The translations under genes and the position numbers were made by a program. 41,975 nt of DNA, taken from a virus. The DNA lies in the IMG/VR virus record IMGVR_UViG_3300047469_000380, positions 1 through 41,975 of that record; one strand, 5' to 3'. Below are positions 7,798 through 14,892 of the stretch, piece by piece (position 1 is the stretch's first letter; every line of letters starts with the position of its first letter). Below the pieces are notes generated by a model, which did no database searches, was not told the origin of the DNA, and saw only the letters and a list, made by a program, of their open reading frames with translations.

Positions 7798-7812
7798 CAA
7801 CTAAGGTTGTAG
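7795..7812. promoter_or_regulatory. operator O3 (same half-sites as switch operators)
   Basis: The 18-bp element CAACAACTAAGGTTGTAG is a near-palindrome whose right half, GGTTGTAG, is identical to that of the two operators upstream of the repressor. It covers the -35 of the leftward promoter and lies directly after the repressor gene, so the repressor probably shuts the early operon here. Confidence 0.6.
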
Positions 7813-7813
7813 G

Positions 7814-8611
7814 TTAGCCACTGTACGGACAATGCGGCAGTGGGTACGCGTTTACTGGGCGAATAGTGGACCACCAAAAAATGCGTCCGAGGACCTTCAT
7901 TTGTTGTTCCATAAATTGATCAAACGAATATGTTTCGTCTGGGAAATCTCCTCGATTGTAGCTGATGAGCCGAAGCCCGCCGCCATCCAATCGTTCCAAA
8001 AATTTCACTCGGAGCGAGCCTTCCTGTTCAATAGCATACAAATGATCCGGGATGATTTTGGTCATCCCGCGGTCGATACCGACTATTGCCCCGTGCAGTA
8101 TCAAAGGCTCTTGGCTCTTACCTGTAACGGAGGCACACATAGCGTTTGCTGCCTCAACACCACATTCTCGTAGGGTGGCTTCAGGGAATCGAATTATTCG
8201 ACCCCATTCACCTTGAACTGCTGTTCGCCCGCTACCTGCCGAGATCTCTACCTGTTTGAATAGAGGGATTTCTACCGCTCCATCGTCAAGCGGGGTGGAG
8301 CTATCCCAGGCAGTGATAGGTGCAAGGTCTAACGCGGACCGTTGTTTGAAGATCGGTTGGTCGGGCGTTATAGGGGTGACCGTCGCGGGCATGTCTCCGT
8401 TCTCAAGCCACGCGACCGAAATATTCAATCCTCTGGCAATCGAGCCAGTCTTGCGACTTTCTCTCGTGAGCCCAGCAAGAATCTTAAATATTGTTGTCTG
8501 CGAACAGCCGGCGAGTTTAGCTACGTCTGGTTGGCTCATGTCGAGCTGTTCCATGGCGTACTTTAGCCGGTCGGCGAGAGTGGGCAAAAATTCTGAAGGT
8601 AGATATTTCAT
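7814..8611 (-). CDS. CI-type lysogeny repressor (HTH plus S24/LexA-like domain)
   Basis: The 265-residue protein keeps the prophage silent. The N-terminal HTH (about 12-70) contains MSQPDVAKLAGCSQTTIFKI. The C-terminal S24 peptidase-like domain has Ser166 in GKSQEP (matching the GxSMxP nucleophile motif) and Lys203 in RVKFLERLDGG, the general base. A plausible self-cleavage site is Ala125-Gly126 in ISAGSG, so RecA-stimulated autocleavage and SOS induction are likely. The C-terminal tail after FWWSTIRPV is longer than usual. The ATG lies six bases after a -10-like TAGAAT, so the mRNA may be leaderless, as for lambda cI from P_RM. Confidence 0.92.
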   Translation of the reverse strand: MKYLPSEFLPTLADRLKYAMEQLDMSQPDVAKLAGCSQTTIFKILAGLTRESRKTGSIARGLNISVAWLENGDMPATVTPITPDQPIFKQRSALDLAPITAWDSSTPLDDGAVEIPLFKQVEISAGSGRTAVQGEWGRIIRFPEATLRECGVEAANAMCASVTGKSQEPLILHGAIVGIDRGMTKIIPDHLYAIEQEGSLRVKFLERLDGGGLRLISYNRGDFPDETYSFDQFMEQQMKVLGRIFWWSTIRPVNAYPLPHCPYSG

Positions 8612-8617
8612 GAGTTA

Positions 8618-8623
8618 ATTCTA
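8618..8623 (-). promoter_or_regulatory. -10 element of repressor promoter (P_RM-like), probably leaderless
   Basis: TAGAAT reads leftward and is separated from the repressor ATG by six bases, so transcription would start at or next to the ATG. The -35 region is poor, as in promoters that need repressor activation. It overlaps operator O1. Confidence 0.5.
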
Positions 8624-8638
8624 CGACCTTGGTTGTAG
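8621..8638. promoter_or_regulatory. operator O1
   Basis: CTACGACCTTGGTTGTAG is an 18-bp palindrome with one mismatch between its arms. It overlaps the -10 of the repressor promoter, so binding here would switch repressor synthesis off, the role of a Cro-type site. Confidence 0.65.
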
Positions 8639-8659
8639 CTCGTCTTAAAACATTGGGTG

Positions 8660-8689
8660 TTGACCTGCTTATTACAAAGGTTGTAGATT
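8660..8689 (+). promoter_or_regulatory. rightward early promoter (P_R-like) with operator O2 (8669-8686)
   Basis: TTGACC (8660-8665) and TAGATT (8684-8689) form a sigma-70 promoter with an 18-base spacer. The spacer and -10 are covered by an operator whose right half GGTTGTAG is identical to O1 and O3; the left half is weak (TTATTACAA). Repressor bound here would block the Cro-like gene and everything downstream. Confidence 0.6.
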
Positions 8690-8720
8690 GTCAGTCGAAA
8701 TCACTGTCCCAGAGAGTCCG

Positions 8721-8993
8721 ATGACAACCACACCAACAGAGGTCGTTCAATGCCGAGAAGCGCTAGAACAAGCCCTTTCAGCATGTGGCAATAATCAGTC
8801 TGAACTAGCTCGCCGTTGTAGCGTTAAGCAACCCCATGTTTGGAAGTGGCTTAAAGCAGGTCGAGTCCCTACTGAGCGTGTTCATGCTGTTTCTCGTGCG
8901 TCCGGGGGTAAGGTTCAGCCCTATGAGCTTCGTCCAGACCTTCCTGATATTTTTCCTAACCCGTACCTCCGTGTCGCGACGCATGCCGCATAG
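8721..8993 (+). CDS. Cro/YdaS-like HTH regulator
   Basis: This small (90 aa) DNA-binding protein contains EALEQALSACGNNQSELARR followed by KQPHVWKWLKAGRVPTERV and SRASGGKVQPYELRPD. This is the YdaS/Cro-type helix-turn-helix pattern (bacterial toxin-antitoxin YdaS family and phage Cro). The ATG start MTTTPTEVV is chosen because an in-frame upstream TTG falls inside the promoter -10. It is transcribed divergently from the repressor and should act as the lytic-side regulator at O1-O3. Confidence 0.85.
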   Translation: MTTTPTEVVQCREALEQALSACGNNQSELARRCSVKQPHVWKWLKAGRVPTERVHAVSRASGGKVQPYELRPDLPDIFPNPYLRVATHAA

Positions 8994-9020
8994 CGGCGGG
9001 GCCAACTCAATCCAGACTTA

Positions 9021-9045
9021 GAAAAAAGGCGGCCAAAGGCCGCCT
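9021..9045 (-). terminator. leftward rho-independent terminator
   Basis: AGGCGGCC and GGCCGCCT form an 8-bp GC stem around an AAA loop. On the minus strand the stem is followed by six T. It would stop transcription running leftward toward the switch. No leftward gene to its right is convincing; see findings. Confidence 0.7.
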
Positions 9046-9346
9046 AGTCTCTCCCGGCACGCACCACCACAGCGCTGTCGGGTCGCGATAAAGATAGGCG
9101 GGCACACCACATGCTAACCGTCGATCTTTACTCGCTTTCCGAGGCACGGATGCCTCGGCGTTGCTGCCTTCTCCACCACAGATAGAGCAGCTGTTGTGCC
9201 AGGGGTGAACAACGGATAGTTCGCCCCTGCACGGTGCCGGTGTCGATCCTAGGATCTGGACCGGTGTTTGGGCCACTTCAAGCCACGCGGCAATCGTAGC
9301 ACCACTGCACGTCGCGTGGCACTGGCAACCTTCAAGGATTAATGCC
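9046..9346. other. non-coding segment with two strong inverted repeats
   Basis: No convincing gene is present. Two stems stand out: CCGAGGCA/TGCCTCGG at 9139-9158 (loop of 4), and CAGGGGTGAAC/GTTCGCCCCTG at 9200-9229 (11 bp, one GT pair, loop of 8). A leftward open frame of about 113 codons spans the region, but it runs through the terminator and has an odd composition. The segment may hold a structured leader RNA or a short antisense RNA. Confidence 0.45.
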
Positions 9347-9865
9347 ATGAGCCGAATCGCTCTGAGTTGTGTAGAACGGGCGCAGCGGGAAATCCTGCCG
9401 CTCGATTTAGCGCTTTACCATGCCGCGCGGGATTATCCCGGTGGCGCCGCCGCAATTGCCGCCACCACCGGCCGCAATCCCACCACGCTGCAACACAAAC
9501 TGTCTCCCACCCATCCCAGTCACATAGTCAACATTCAGGAATTTAGCGAGATTCTGGAGCTGACCAAGGATCGTCGCATTCTCGACGCGGTACACGCGTT
9601 GGTAGGGGATACGACTTGGCAGGAGCTGGCCGAGGCTTACTCCAGCGACATGCCTGAAACCTTGACCGTCGGCATTGCTGCTTATTTTCGGCAGGTCGCT
9701 GATCTGGCCGACACCTGGGCCAAGAGCATCGGCGACGGCGTGGTGACCGACCACGAACTGGCCGAGATTCGCCTTCGGGTGTTCCGTGGTATTCAAGGAT
9801 TGCTCGGAATGTTCAACCGTGCCACTTACGTCAATAAGACAGCGCGGGGTGCCGACCGTGGCTGA
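9347..9865 (+). CDS. phage regulatory protein CII family (CP76-like)
   Basis: The 172-residue protein matches the family of P2-type and Pseudomonas phage CII-like regulators: ALYHAARDYPGGAAAIAATT, then RNPTTLQHKLSPTHPSH, NIQEFSEILELTKDRRILDA and ALVGDTTWQ. The N-terminal part is a lambda-repressor-like HTH; the C-terminal half is helical (about 100-165). It probably controls the lysis-lysogeny choice or replication genes. An AAGGA site lies 8 bases upstream of the ATG. The 3' end overlaps the next gene by 8 bp. Confidence 0.88.
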   Translation: MSRIALSCVERAQREILPLDLALYHAARDYPGGAAAIAATTGRNPTTLQHKLSPTHPSHIVNIQEFSEILELTKDRRILDAVHALVGDTTWQELAEAYSSDMPETLTVGIAAYFRQVADLADTWAKSIGDGVVTDHELAEIRLRVFRGIQGLLGMFNRATYVNKTARGADRG

Positions 9866-10085
9866 TACCGCTGACTTTGCTAATGACCTGGTGCAGGAAC
9901 GTCTTGACGAGGCACTCGCCGCTCGTAACGCCGCCAAGCCTGCTTCGGCGGCGCATTCATTTTTGTTCTGTGAAGGTTGCGACGATCCCATCCCTGCAGC
10001 CCGTCGGCTTGCTATGTCGGGTTGCACACAATGTGTAAATTGCCGGTCTGTCGATGAATCGCGGGAGTCCCATCATGCTCGATGA
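9858..10085 (+). CDS. DksA/TraR-family zinc-finger protein
   Basis: This 75-residue protein has the four-cysteine zinc finger FCEGCDDPIPAARRLAMSGC with CVNC beyond it, the C-x2-C-x17-C-x2-C pattern of TraR/DksA short proteins (P2 Orf82-like). These bind the secondary channel of RNA polymerase and shift promoter choice without needing ppGpp. A GTG start at VADTADFANDLVQ is preferred because it overlaps the CII-like stop by 8 bp, as the operon style predicts. The 3' end overlaps the primase start by 11 bp. Confidence 0.85.
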   Translation: MADTADFANDLVQERLDEALAARNAAKPASAAHSFLFCEGCDDPIPAARRLAMSGCTQCVNCRSVDESRESHHAR

Positions 10086-12294
10086 GGTGTTGGGTCAATT
10101 CGCCGATTATGGTCTTGAGCCCGCGCAGCCGCTGATTTTCGGCAAGCTAACTCGCTGCAAGACGACACAGGACAAGGGCAAGGAAAAAAACGGCTGGTAT
10201 GTCGTCCACGAGCATCGGACGGAGAAAAACGAAACACTGATCTTCGGCAGTTTCGGTGATTGGCGTTCGGGAGACTCGCAGAAGATCAAGGTCAAGGCTG
10301 GGCGGATGTCGCCAGAAGAGCGCGAGGTCATGCGTGCTCGGCAGGAAGACGCTAAACGCCGCGCCGCTGAGATCGCGGCCAACGCCGCCCGTCGAGCGGC
10401 GAACCGGGCGGCGGGTCTGTTCGAACGCATGCCCGACAAGGGTAAAAGCGCTTACTTGGATCGAAAGCAGATCGTTGGTTTTCGCATTCGTTACGCACCG
10501 CGCTCGGGCGCGTTTTTAGTGCCGATGAAAAACGTGCGCGACCAGATCGTCGGCCTGCAGGTGGTGTTTCCGGCCAAGCAGGAAGACACCGGTCGGGATA
10601 AGTCTTACTGGCCTTACGGCATGTCGAAAGAGGGCGCCTTTCACCTTATCGGTCCGCACCCTGAACCCGGCGAGCCTGTGCTGGTATGTGAGGGGTACGC
10701 CACCGGCGCCAGTCTGCACATGGCGACTTCGCTCGCCGTGGCCATTGCCTTTGATGCCGGAAATTTGTTAGCGGTGGCTAAGGCCATGCGTGAGCAATTC
10801 GCAGGGTGTCCGATTATCGTCTGTCGGGATGACGACTGGAAAACGAAGCGTCCGAATGGCGATCCCTGGAATCCTGGTGAAGAGAAAGCCAACAGCGCAG
10901 CGTTGATCGTCGGTGGTCAGGTGGTCGCGCCGGTCTTCTCCGGTGAACGGGAAGACAAATGGACGGACTTCAATGACCTGCACGTTGCCGAAGGCTTGGA
11001 GGCAGTGCGCCGCCAGGTGCTGGCGGTGGTCAGGCCACCGGCAGCGGGTGGTTGGAAAGACCAATTGGCCCGGACTGAAAATGGCGCGCTGATTGCGCAC
11101 ATGCAGAACGTCGAGTTGATTCTTGGTAATGATGAGCGATGGGCCGGGGTGATCAGTTACAGCGCCTTCAGCTCGAAACTCGTCAAGCTACGGTCTGCCC
11201 CTTACGGCGGGGGCACGGGCGACTGGGCCGACATTGATGATATGCGGGTCATGAAATGGCTCGCGCAGCAGTACAACCTGCGGGTGAAGTCGACTCAAGT
11301 GATCGAGGCGGTGAGCGTCGTCGCTCATGACCACGCGTTTCATCCGGTACGCCAGTATCTGCAAAAACTTGAGTGGGATCGAGTCCCGCGACTCGAGCGC
11401 TGGCTCACCGATGTCATGGGGGTGCAGGCCAGCGACTACTCGGCCAAGGTTGGCAAGCGCTGGATGCTCTCGGCCGTGGCACGGGTGATGATGCCTGGTT
11501 GCAAGGCGGACTCGGTGATGATTCTGGAAGGCGCGCAAGGCGCGGGTAAGTCGACGGCGATGGGTATTCTCGGCGGCGAGTGGTTCATGGACACGCCTTT
11601 CGCCTTGGGCGACAAGGATGGGTTTCAGGCGATCCGGGGCAAATGGATCGTCGAGCTGGGGGAATTGGACAGCTTCAACAAGGCGGAAAGTACCAAGGCC
11701 AAACAGTTCTTCTCGGCGTCCACTGACACCTACCGAGAGAGCTACGGTCGCAGAACAAACGACGTACCACGCCAGTGTGTGTTCGTGGGGACCACCAACC
11801 AGGACGAATACCTGAAGGACGCCACCGGTAACCGACGTTACTGGCCAGTGGCTTGTACCCAGGTCGACCTGCCGCAGCTGCGTGAAATCCGCGACCAGCT
11901 TTGGGCTGAGGCTATGTTTTGCTATGAGGCCGGCGACATTTGGTGGGTCACACCTGATGAAGCCCCGATGTTCGCCGAAGCGCAGGACGATCGCTTTGTG
12001 GTGGACGAATGGGAAGGCCCGATCCTGACTTGGTTGGAAGAGTCACAGATCGGTGAAACCACCACCGGTGCCGACATCTTTAGCCAGGCGCTGAAGCTGG
12101 ATGTTGGGCACTGGAGCAAGCCCGAGCAGATGCGGGTCGGTGCCATCATGCATCGACTAGGGTGGCGTCGATTCCGCCTGGGGGCATTGACCAAGAGCCG
12201 TCAACGGCCTTGGGCATACAAAAAGCCAGAGGGATGGGGCAGTGCTGGTGCACTGCAGCAAGTCGCATTTGAGGATCCTTGCTTCGATGATTAA
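10075..12294 (+). CDS. primase-helicase fusion (Toprim plus VapE/D5-type ATPase)
   Basis: The 739-residue protein should initiate phage DNA replication. The N-terminal part (to about 190) is a CHC2-less primase-like domain with a long charged helix. The Toprim domain follows, with VLVCEGYATGASL near 201 and acidic CRDDDW near 249. The C-terminal VapE-type helicase domain has Walker A EGAQGAGKST near 484-493, KWIVELGELDS (Walker B-like) near 522-532, and VGTTNQDEYLKD (sensor/arginine-finger region) with GNRRYWPV. This matches phage 'virulence-associated E' primase-helicases. The ATG at MLDEVLGQFADYG has a GGGAG site; an earlier ATG seven codons upstream lacks one. Confidence 0.92.
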   Translation: MLDEVLGQFADYGLEPAQPLIFGKLTRCKTTQDKGKEKNGWYVVHEHRTEKNETLIFGSFGDWRSGDSQKIKVKAGRMSPEEREVMRARQEDAKRRAAEIAANAARRAANRAAGLFERMPDKGKSAYLDRKQIVGFRIRYAPRSGAFLVPMKNVRDQIVGLQVVFPAKQEDTGRDKSYWPYGMSKEGAFHLIGPHPEPGEPVLVCEGYATGASLHMATSLAVAIAFDAGNLLAVAKAMREQFAGCPIIVCRDDDWKTKRPNGDPWNPGEEKANSAALIVGGQVVAPVFSGEREDKWTDFNDLHVAEGLEAVRRQVLAVVRPPAAGGWKDQLARTENGALIAHMQNVELILGNDERWAGVISYSAFSSKLVKLRSAPYGGGTGDWADIDDMRVMKWLAQQYNLRVKSTQVIEAVSVVAHDHAFHPVRQYLQKLEWDRVPRLERWLTDVMGVQASDYSAKVGKRWMLSAVARVMMPGCKADSVMILEGAQGAGKSTAMGILGGEWFMDTPFALGDKDGFQAIRGKWIVELGELDSFNKAESTKAKQFFSASTDTYRESYGRRTNDVPRQCVFVGTTNQDEYLKDATGNRRYWPVACTQVDLPQLREIRDQLWAEAMFCYEAGDIWWVTPDEAPMFAEAQDDRFVVDEWEGPILTWLEESQIGETTTGADIFSQALKLDVGHWSKPEQMRVGAIMHRLGWRRFRLGALTKSRQRPWAYKKPEGWGSAGALQQVAFEDPCFDD

Positions 12295-12649
12295 ACGAAT
12301 CGATGAAATGCTCAAGCTGTGGGCCGAGGAGCTGCATTCGCCGATGACCACGTCCTTTGGTGGATCGGGCGGCAACATGATCGCCATGCTTATGGAATGC
12401 AAAGGGGAGCTGATTCGCGGGACTCGTGGCAGCCGGGTACTGCTGGATGAGTCGGCGGACATCGAGCTGATCGTGAACAAACACCTGCCGCCGCAATTGT
12501 CAGTGATCGTCCATGAGCACTACTGCAATCACGAAAGCTTCCTGTCGCAGAAGATCCTGCATTGCGGCTGTTGCCGTAAAACCTATTACGAGCGCTTACA
12601 TGAAGCTCACGAATACATCTCCGGCATGTTGATGGGGAAAGCTGCGTGA
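12287..12649 (+). CDS. Q-like late antiterminator
   Basis: The 120-residue protein reads MIKRIDEMLKLWAEELHSP, then a glycine-rich stretch (FGGSGGN), ELIRGTRGSRVLLDESADIE, IVNKHLPPQL, and ends with CGCCRKTYYERLHEAHEYI. The W/G...RGTRG...D..IE..V..LP...HY...KTYYERL pattern is that of the phage antitermination Q family (phi80-type). Location supports it: last early gene, followed by a non-coding stretch, a terminator and the late genes. It should load on RNA polymerase at the late promoter so the late operon is transcribed through terminators. The start overlaps the primase stop (ATGATTAA). Confidence 0.68.
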   Translation: MIKRIDEMLKLWAEELHSPMTTSFGGSGGNMIAMLMECKGELIRGTRGSRVLLDESADIELIVNKHLPPQLSVIVHEHYCNHESFLSQKILHCGCCRKTYYERLHEAHEYISGMLMGKAA

Positions 12650-12674
12650 CCCCAAGTATGACTCCGGCTCTAGC

Positions 12675-12938
12675 TGTCCTACCGGCCCGCTTTGTCCCAC
12701 CGCATTTTGACGTAGTGGGACAAGCGCGGGCCGCGTCTATGTTGGGCTGTCCCGCCGTCCCACCTTATGAGCGTCTCGCCCATGTGAGCGGAGCGGGCAC
12801 CAGTACGCGCCTGTTGCGCGCACGCGTGTTATTCAATTTCTCCTCTACACAAGAAATAAGATAAATAGTAAGACGGTGGGCGAAGCCCCGAATTTAGGCG
12901 CTCTCAGACGTCCCACTTCCATTTTGAAAGGTAGGACA
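12675..12938. repeat. cluster of TGTCCYACC nonamers: candidate replication origin or regulatory array
   Basis: Copies of TGTCCTACC or close variants lie at 12675-12683, 12693-12701, 12715-12722 (reverse, GTGGGACA), 12748-12756 (TGTCCCGCC), 12757-12764 (GTCCCACC), 12910-12916 (GTCCCAC) and 12930-12938 (reverse, exactly GGTAGGACA). Two copies form the arms of a 49-base hairpin (12684-12732, GGCCCGC arms). An AT-rich stretch (12831-12870) lies inside the cluster. Iterons plus an AT-rich segment after the primase fit an origin. A weak open frame covers the first part. Confidence 0.45.
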
Positions 12939-12979
12939 TATGGGCCGCCTCAAGAGCAACAGATGGCCGTATTGATGTA

Positions 12980-13013
12980 TGGCACCCACGTTGCACCTGT
13001 GTGGCACCCACGT
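12980..13013. repeat. direct repeat TGGCACCCACGT, two copies 22 bp apart
   Basis: Identical 12-base copies lie at 12980-12991 and 13002-13013, two helical turns apart, just before the late operon. They could be a binding site of a late regulator; no further copies were seen. Confidence 0.5.
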
Positions 13014-13127
13014 CATACCCATATTGTTCGGTGGCATTAAAAGGTGCTTGCTGCCAGGAAACTCCACCTGTAAAAAGTACCCATCTTCGATAGGTGCGAC
13101 CGCAGAGAGCGGCAGGCGCCACACACT

Positions 13128-13153
13128 AAACCCGGCTAATGCGTCGGGTTTTT
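13128..13153 (+). terminator. terminator before late genes (tR'-like)
   Basis: AAACCCG and CGGGTTT form a 7-bp stem with a 10-base loop followed by a T run. It sits 20 bases before the holin start and after the Q-like gene, the position of the lambda terminator read through with Q. Confidence 0.7.
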
Positions 13154-13172
13154 GCGTTTATGGGGTAGGGCG

Positions 13173-13520
13173 ATGACGAACGAACAGCAAGCGCTGGCAG
13201 AGATGCCGATTTGGTTAGTGATCGTCCTCGCCTTGGTCGGCGGCGTGTCGGGTGAAATGTGGCGAGCCGATAAGGATGGCGCGCGGGGCTGGGCATTGGT
13301 GCGGCGTCTGGCGTTGCGGTCCGGTGCCTGCATCGTCTGCGGGGTGTCGGCGATGATGTTGATGATCGGCGCGGGCATGACGATCTGGACAGCGGGCAGC
13401 TTGGGCTGCTTGACAGCGATGGCCGGCGCCGATGTAGCCATCGGATTGTACGAACGCTGGGCCGCTAAACGGCTGGATGTCTGTGAAGTGCCGTCAACTA
13501 AAGATCGATCGGACAACTAA
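13173..13520 (+). CDS. holin
   Basis: The 115-residue protein has three hydrophobic segments (about 13-31, 50-70 and 72-92), a charged loop (MWRADKDGARGW) and a short charged C-terminus, typical of a class I type holin. It should form lesions in the inner membrane to release the endolysin. The start MTNEQQALAEMPIWL follows a TAGGG-like site; a TTG upstream would begin inside the terminator. It is the first late gene, whereas the endolysin and spanins come more than 23 kb later, an arrangement common in Pseudomonas phages. Confidence 0.82.
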   Translation: MTNEQQALAEMPIWLVIVLALVGGVSGEMWRADKDGARGWALVRRLALRSGACIVCGVSAMMLMIGAGMTIWTAGSLGCLTAMAGADVAIGLYERWAAKRLDVCEVPSTKDRSDN

Positions 13521-13547
13521 AGCAAACTTTGAAGAGAGGAATAGGAA

Positions 13548-13784
13548 ATGCAAGTACGTGTCTTGAATGAAAAGCTGGAATCGATCTGGACAAGCACCAA
13601 TGGCGGCGGCATGACATTTCTGGCACACCGTCGGGATGGAACCCTGGATACAATCATCACCGCTCTTGAACAAGCACTGCTGCGTGCTCAAGCTGAGCAA
13701 CACCTAAGCGACACGGACGATGACGTTGCTGAGCAAAACACCAAGGCGGCCGATGAATTTTTACAGCGTAATGGTGTTATTTAG
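13548..13784 (+). CDS. small hypothetical protein
   Basis: This 78-residue acidic, helical protein (MQVRVLNEKLESIWTS at the start, acidic DTDDDVAEQN near 55) has an AGAGAGGAA site upstream. Its 3' end overlaps the opposing gene by 24 bp. It is unrecognised and lies between holin and terminase. Confidence 0.6.
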   Translation: MQVRVLNEKLESIWTSTNGGGMTFLAHRRDGTLDTIITALEQALLRAQAEQHLSDTDDDVAEQNTKAADEFLQRNGVI

Positions 13785-14045
13785 GTTGGCGACAACGAGC
13801 CGATAGATGTCTTTCGATTTGAAGAATGGATGCCAGGGGGTCGGAGCAACAAAGCCTACTCGACGTCCTAAGTTCCAAATAACCGCAGCCTTACCCGCCA
13901 GCCCAGCTTCGTTCACGGCTATCTGCACCGCCGTGACGAACTCCCTTTGCGCCGTCCGAGACTTACTTCCGAATGTTGGTTCCACCGGAACAATGATCAT
14001 GTCCTGATCTTGGTACCTGATATGGACAAACCTGTATGTGTTCAT
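13761..14045 (-). CDS. hypothetical moron-like protein on opposite strand
   Basis: The likely start is MNTYRFVHIRYQDQDMIIVP (94 aa); an upstream in-frame ATG has no better site. A mixed alpha/beta pattern contains FVTAVQIAVNEAGLAGKAAVIW and WHPFFKS. Similar short proteins with RFVHI.YQD..MIIVP and a WHPFF motif recur at this place in Pseudomonas prophages, but no function is known to me. It is transcribed against the late operon, so it may be expressed from its own promoter in the lysogen. Confidence 0.65.
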   Translation of the reverse strand: MNTYRFVHIRYQDQDMIIVPVEPTFGSKSRTAQREFVTAVQIAVNEAGLAGKAAVIWNLGRRVGFVAPTPWHPFFKSKDIYRLVVANLNNTITL

Positions 14046-14324
14046 GTTTTTTACCTTGAGAAGTTTGGGTCTGCCCTCCACTCAGAAGCTTCGTCTTCCA
14101 AAAGAACGCCGCTCGGATGGTAGCAGTTGACCTTCGCGCAATTATGTCCTCGGTGGATAACATTGATCGCACCAAACCGGTGCGGAAAAACATGCAGGGG
14201 ACCCTGGCGTGATTTGGTGGGTACGGGGTCGGAAACCCGCGGGAAAGTGATAGCGGCTGGATTTTCCACGTTGGTTGACAGAGGTTGACGGTGGTTGACA
14301 GTCCTAGGTTGACAGGAGGTTTAC
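14046..14324. other. candidate packaging (cos/pac) region upstream of terminase
   Basis: No convincing gene is present. The stretch ends with the GGTTGACA repeats and precedes the terminase small subunit. A GCGGG-type stretch (CCCGCGGGAAAGTGATAGCG at 14236-14255) is reminiscent of cos cleavage-site sequence. In lambda-type phages the cos site and small-terminase binding sites lie at this place. The exact cut site cannot be fixed by eye. Confidence 0.35.
14273..14314 (+). repeat. four GGTTGACA direct repeats
   Basis: Copies lie at 14273-14280, 14283-14290 (last base G), 14293-14300 and 14307-14314. The first three are spaced exactly 10 bp apart (one helical turn) and the last by 14. They end 10 bases before the small terminase gene. 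Binding by its N-terminal HTH-like domain is plausible. Confidence 0.75.
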
Positions 14325-14888
14325 ATGACAATTTTGAGCCGTGTGGAGTATGCGGCTAGTAAAGGCTGGTCCCGCCAGTACGTTGGTAAGTTGGTCAAGC
14401 AAGGGCGCCTAGTCATGACGCTGGACAACAAAGTAGACGTTGAGGCAAGCGAGCAATACCTCGCGATGACCAGCGACCCTTCACGCAATAACTCCCTCGG
14501 CAAAGTTCCACTGGTCCTCGGTCATCAAGAGCGAGAGCCAGCGTTTCCGAATGCATCGTTGGGCGCGATTCCCACGGCTGCGCCGGACTATCAAAAAGCA
14601 CGAACCCGGCTTGCGCTCGCCCAGGCTGAAAAGGCGGAGGGCGAAGTGCTCAAAGCGAACGGTGAGTTGGTGGAGCGATCAGTAGTTGATGAGGCTTCTT
14701 TCGCGTCGGGCCGGATGGTTCGCGATCTTCTGCTGGCGCTGCCGCCCAAGCTCGCCCCAGAACTTTCGGCAATGACTGATCCCTGGGATATAGAAAAGCA
14801 CCTGACGAAAGAGATCCGTAGAGCGCTTGAGGATGCTGAGCGCATTTCCACAGAAGACTTTATTCACGCCGTAACGGCTACGAGCTAA
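14325..14888 (+). CDS. terminase small subunit (Nu1-like)
   Basis: The 187-residue protein has an N-terminal DNA-binding domain with SRVEYAASKGWSRQYVGKLV then KQGRLV (residues about 5-30), a winged-helix pattern as in Nu1. A charged central helix (QKARTRLALAQAEKAEGEVL) follows, with a C-terminal helical segment. It recognises phage DNA for packaging and binds the large subunit encoded four bases downstream. An AGGAGG site precedes the ATG. Confidence 0.82.
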   Translation: MTILSRVEYAASKGWSRQYVGKLVKQGRLVMTLDNKVDVEASEQYLAMTSDPSRNNSLGKVPLVLGHQEREPAFPNASLGAIPTAAPDYQKARTRLALAQAEKAEGEVLKANGELVERSVVDEASFASGRMVRDLLLALPPKLAPELSAMTDPWDIEKHLTKEIRRALEDAERISTEDFIHAVTATS

Positions 14889-14892
14889 ACCT

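Noticed and set aside
9007-9348. Leftward frame of 113 codons between Cro-like and CII-like genes
   Set aside because: It reads through the leftward terminator before its stop, starts at the CII-like gene's own ribosome site and has an odd Cys/Pro/Trp-rich composition. It remains possible but is not supported.
12646-12864. Rightward frame of 72 codons after Q
   Set aside because: It coincides with the nonamer repeats and hairpin and has no protein-like pattern, although its GTG would be coupled to the Q stop.
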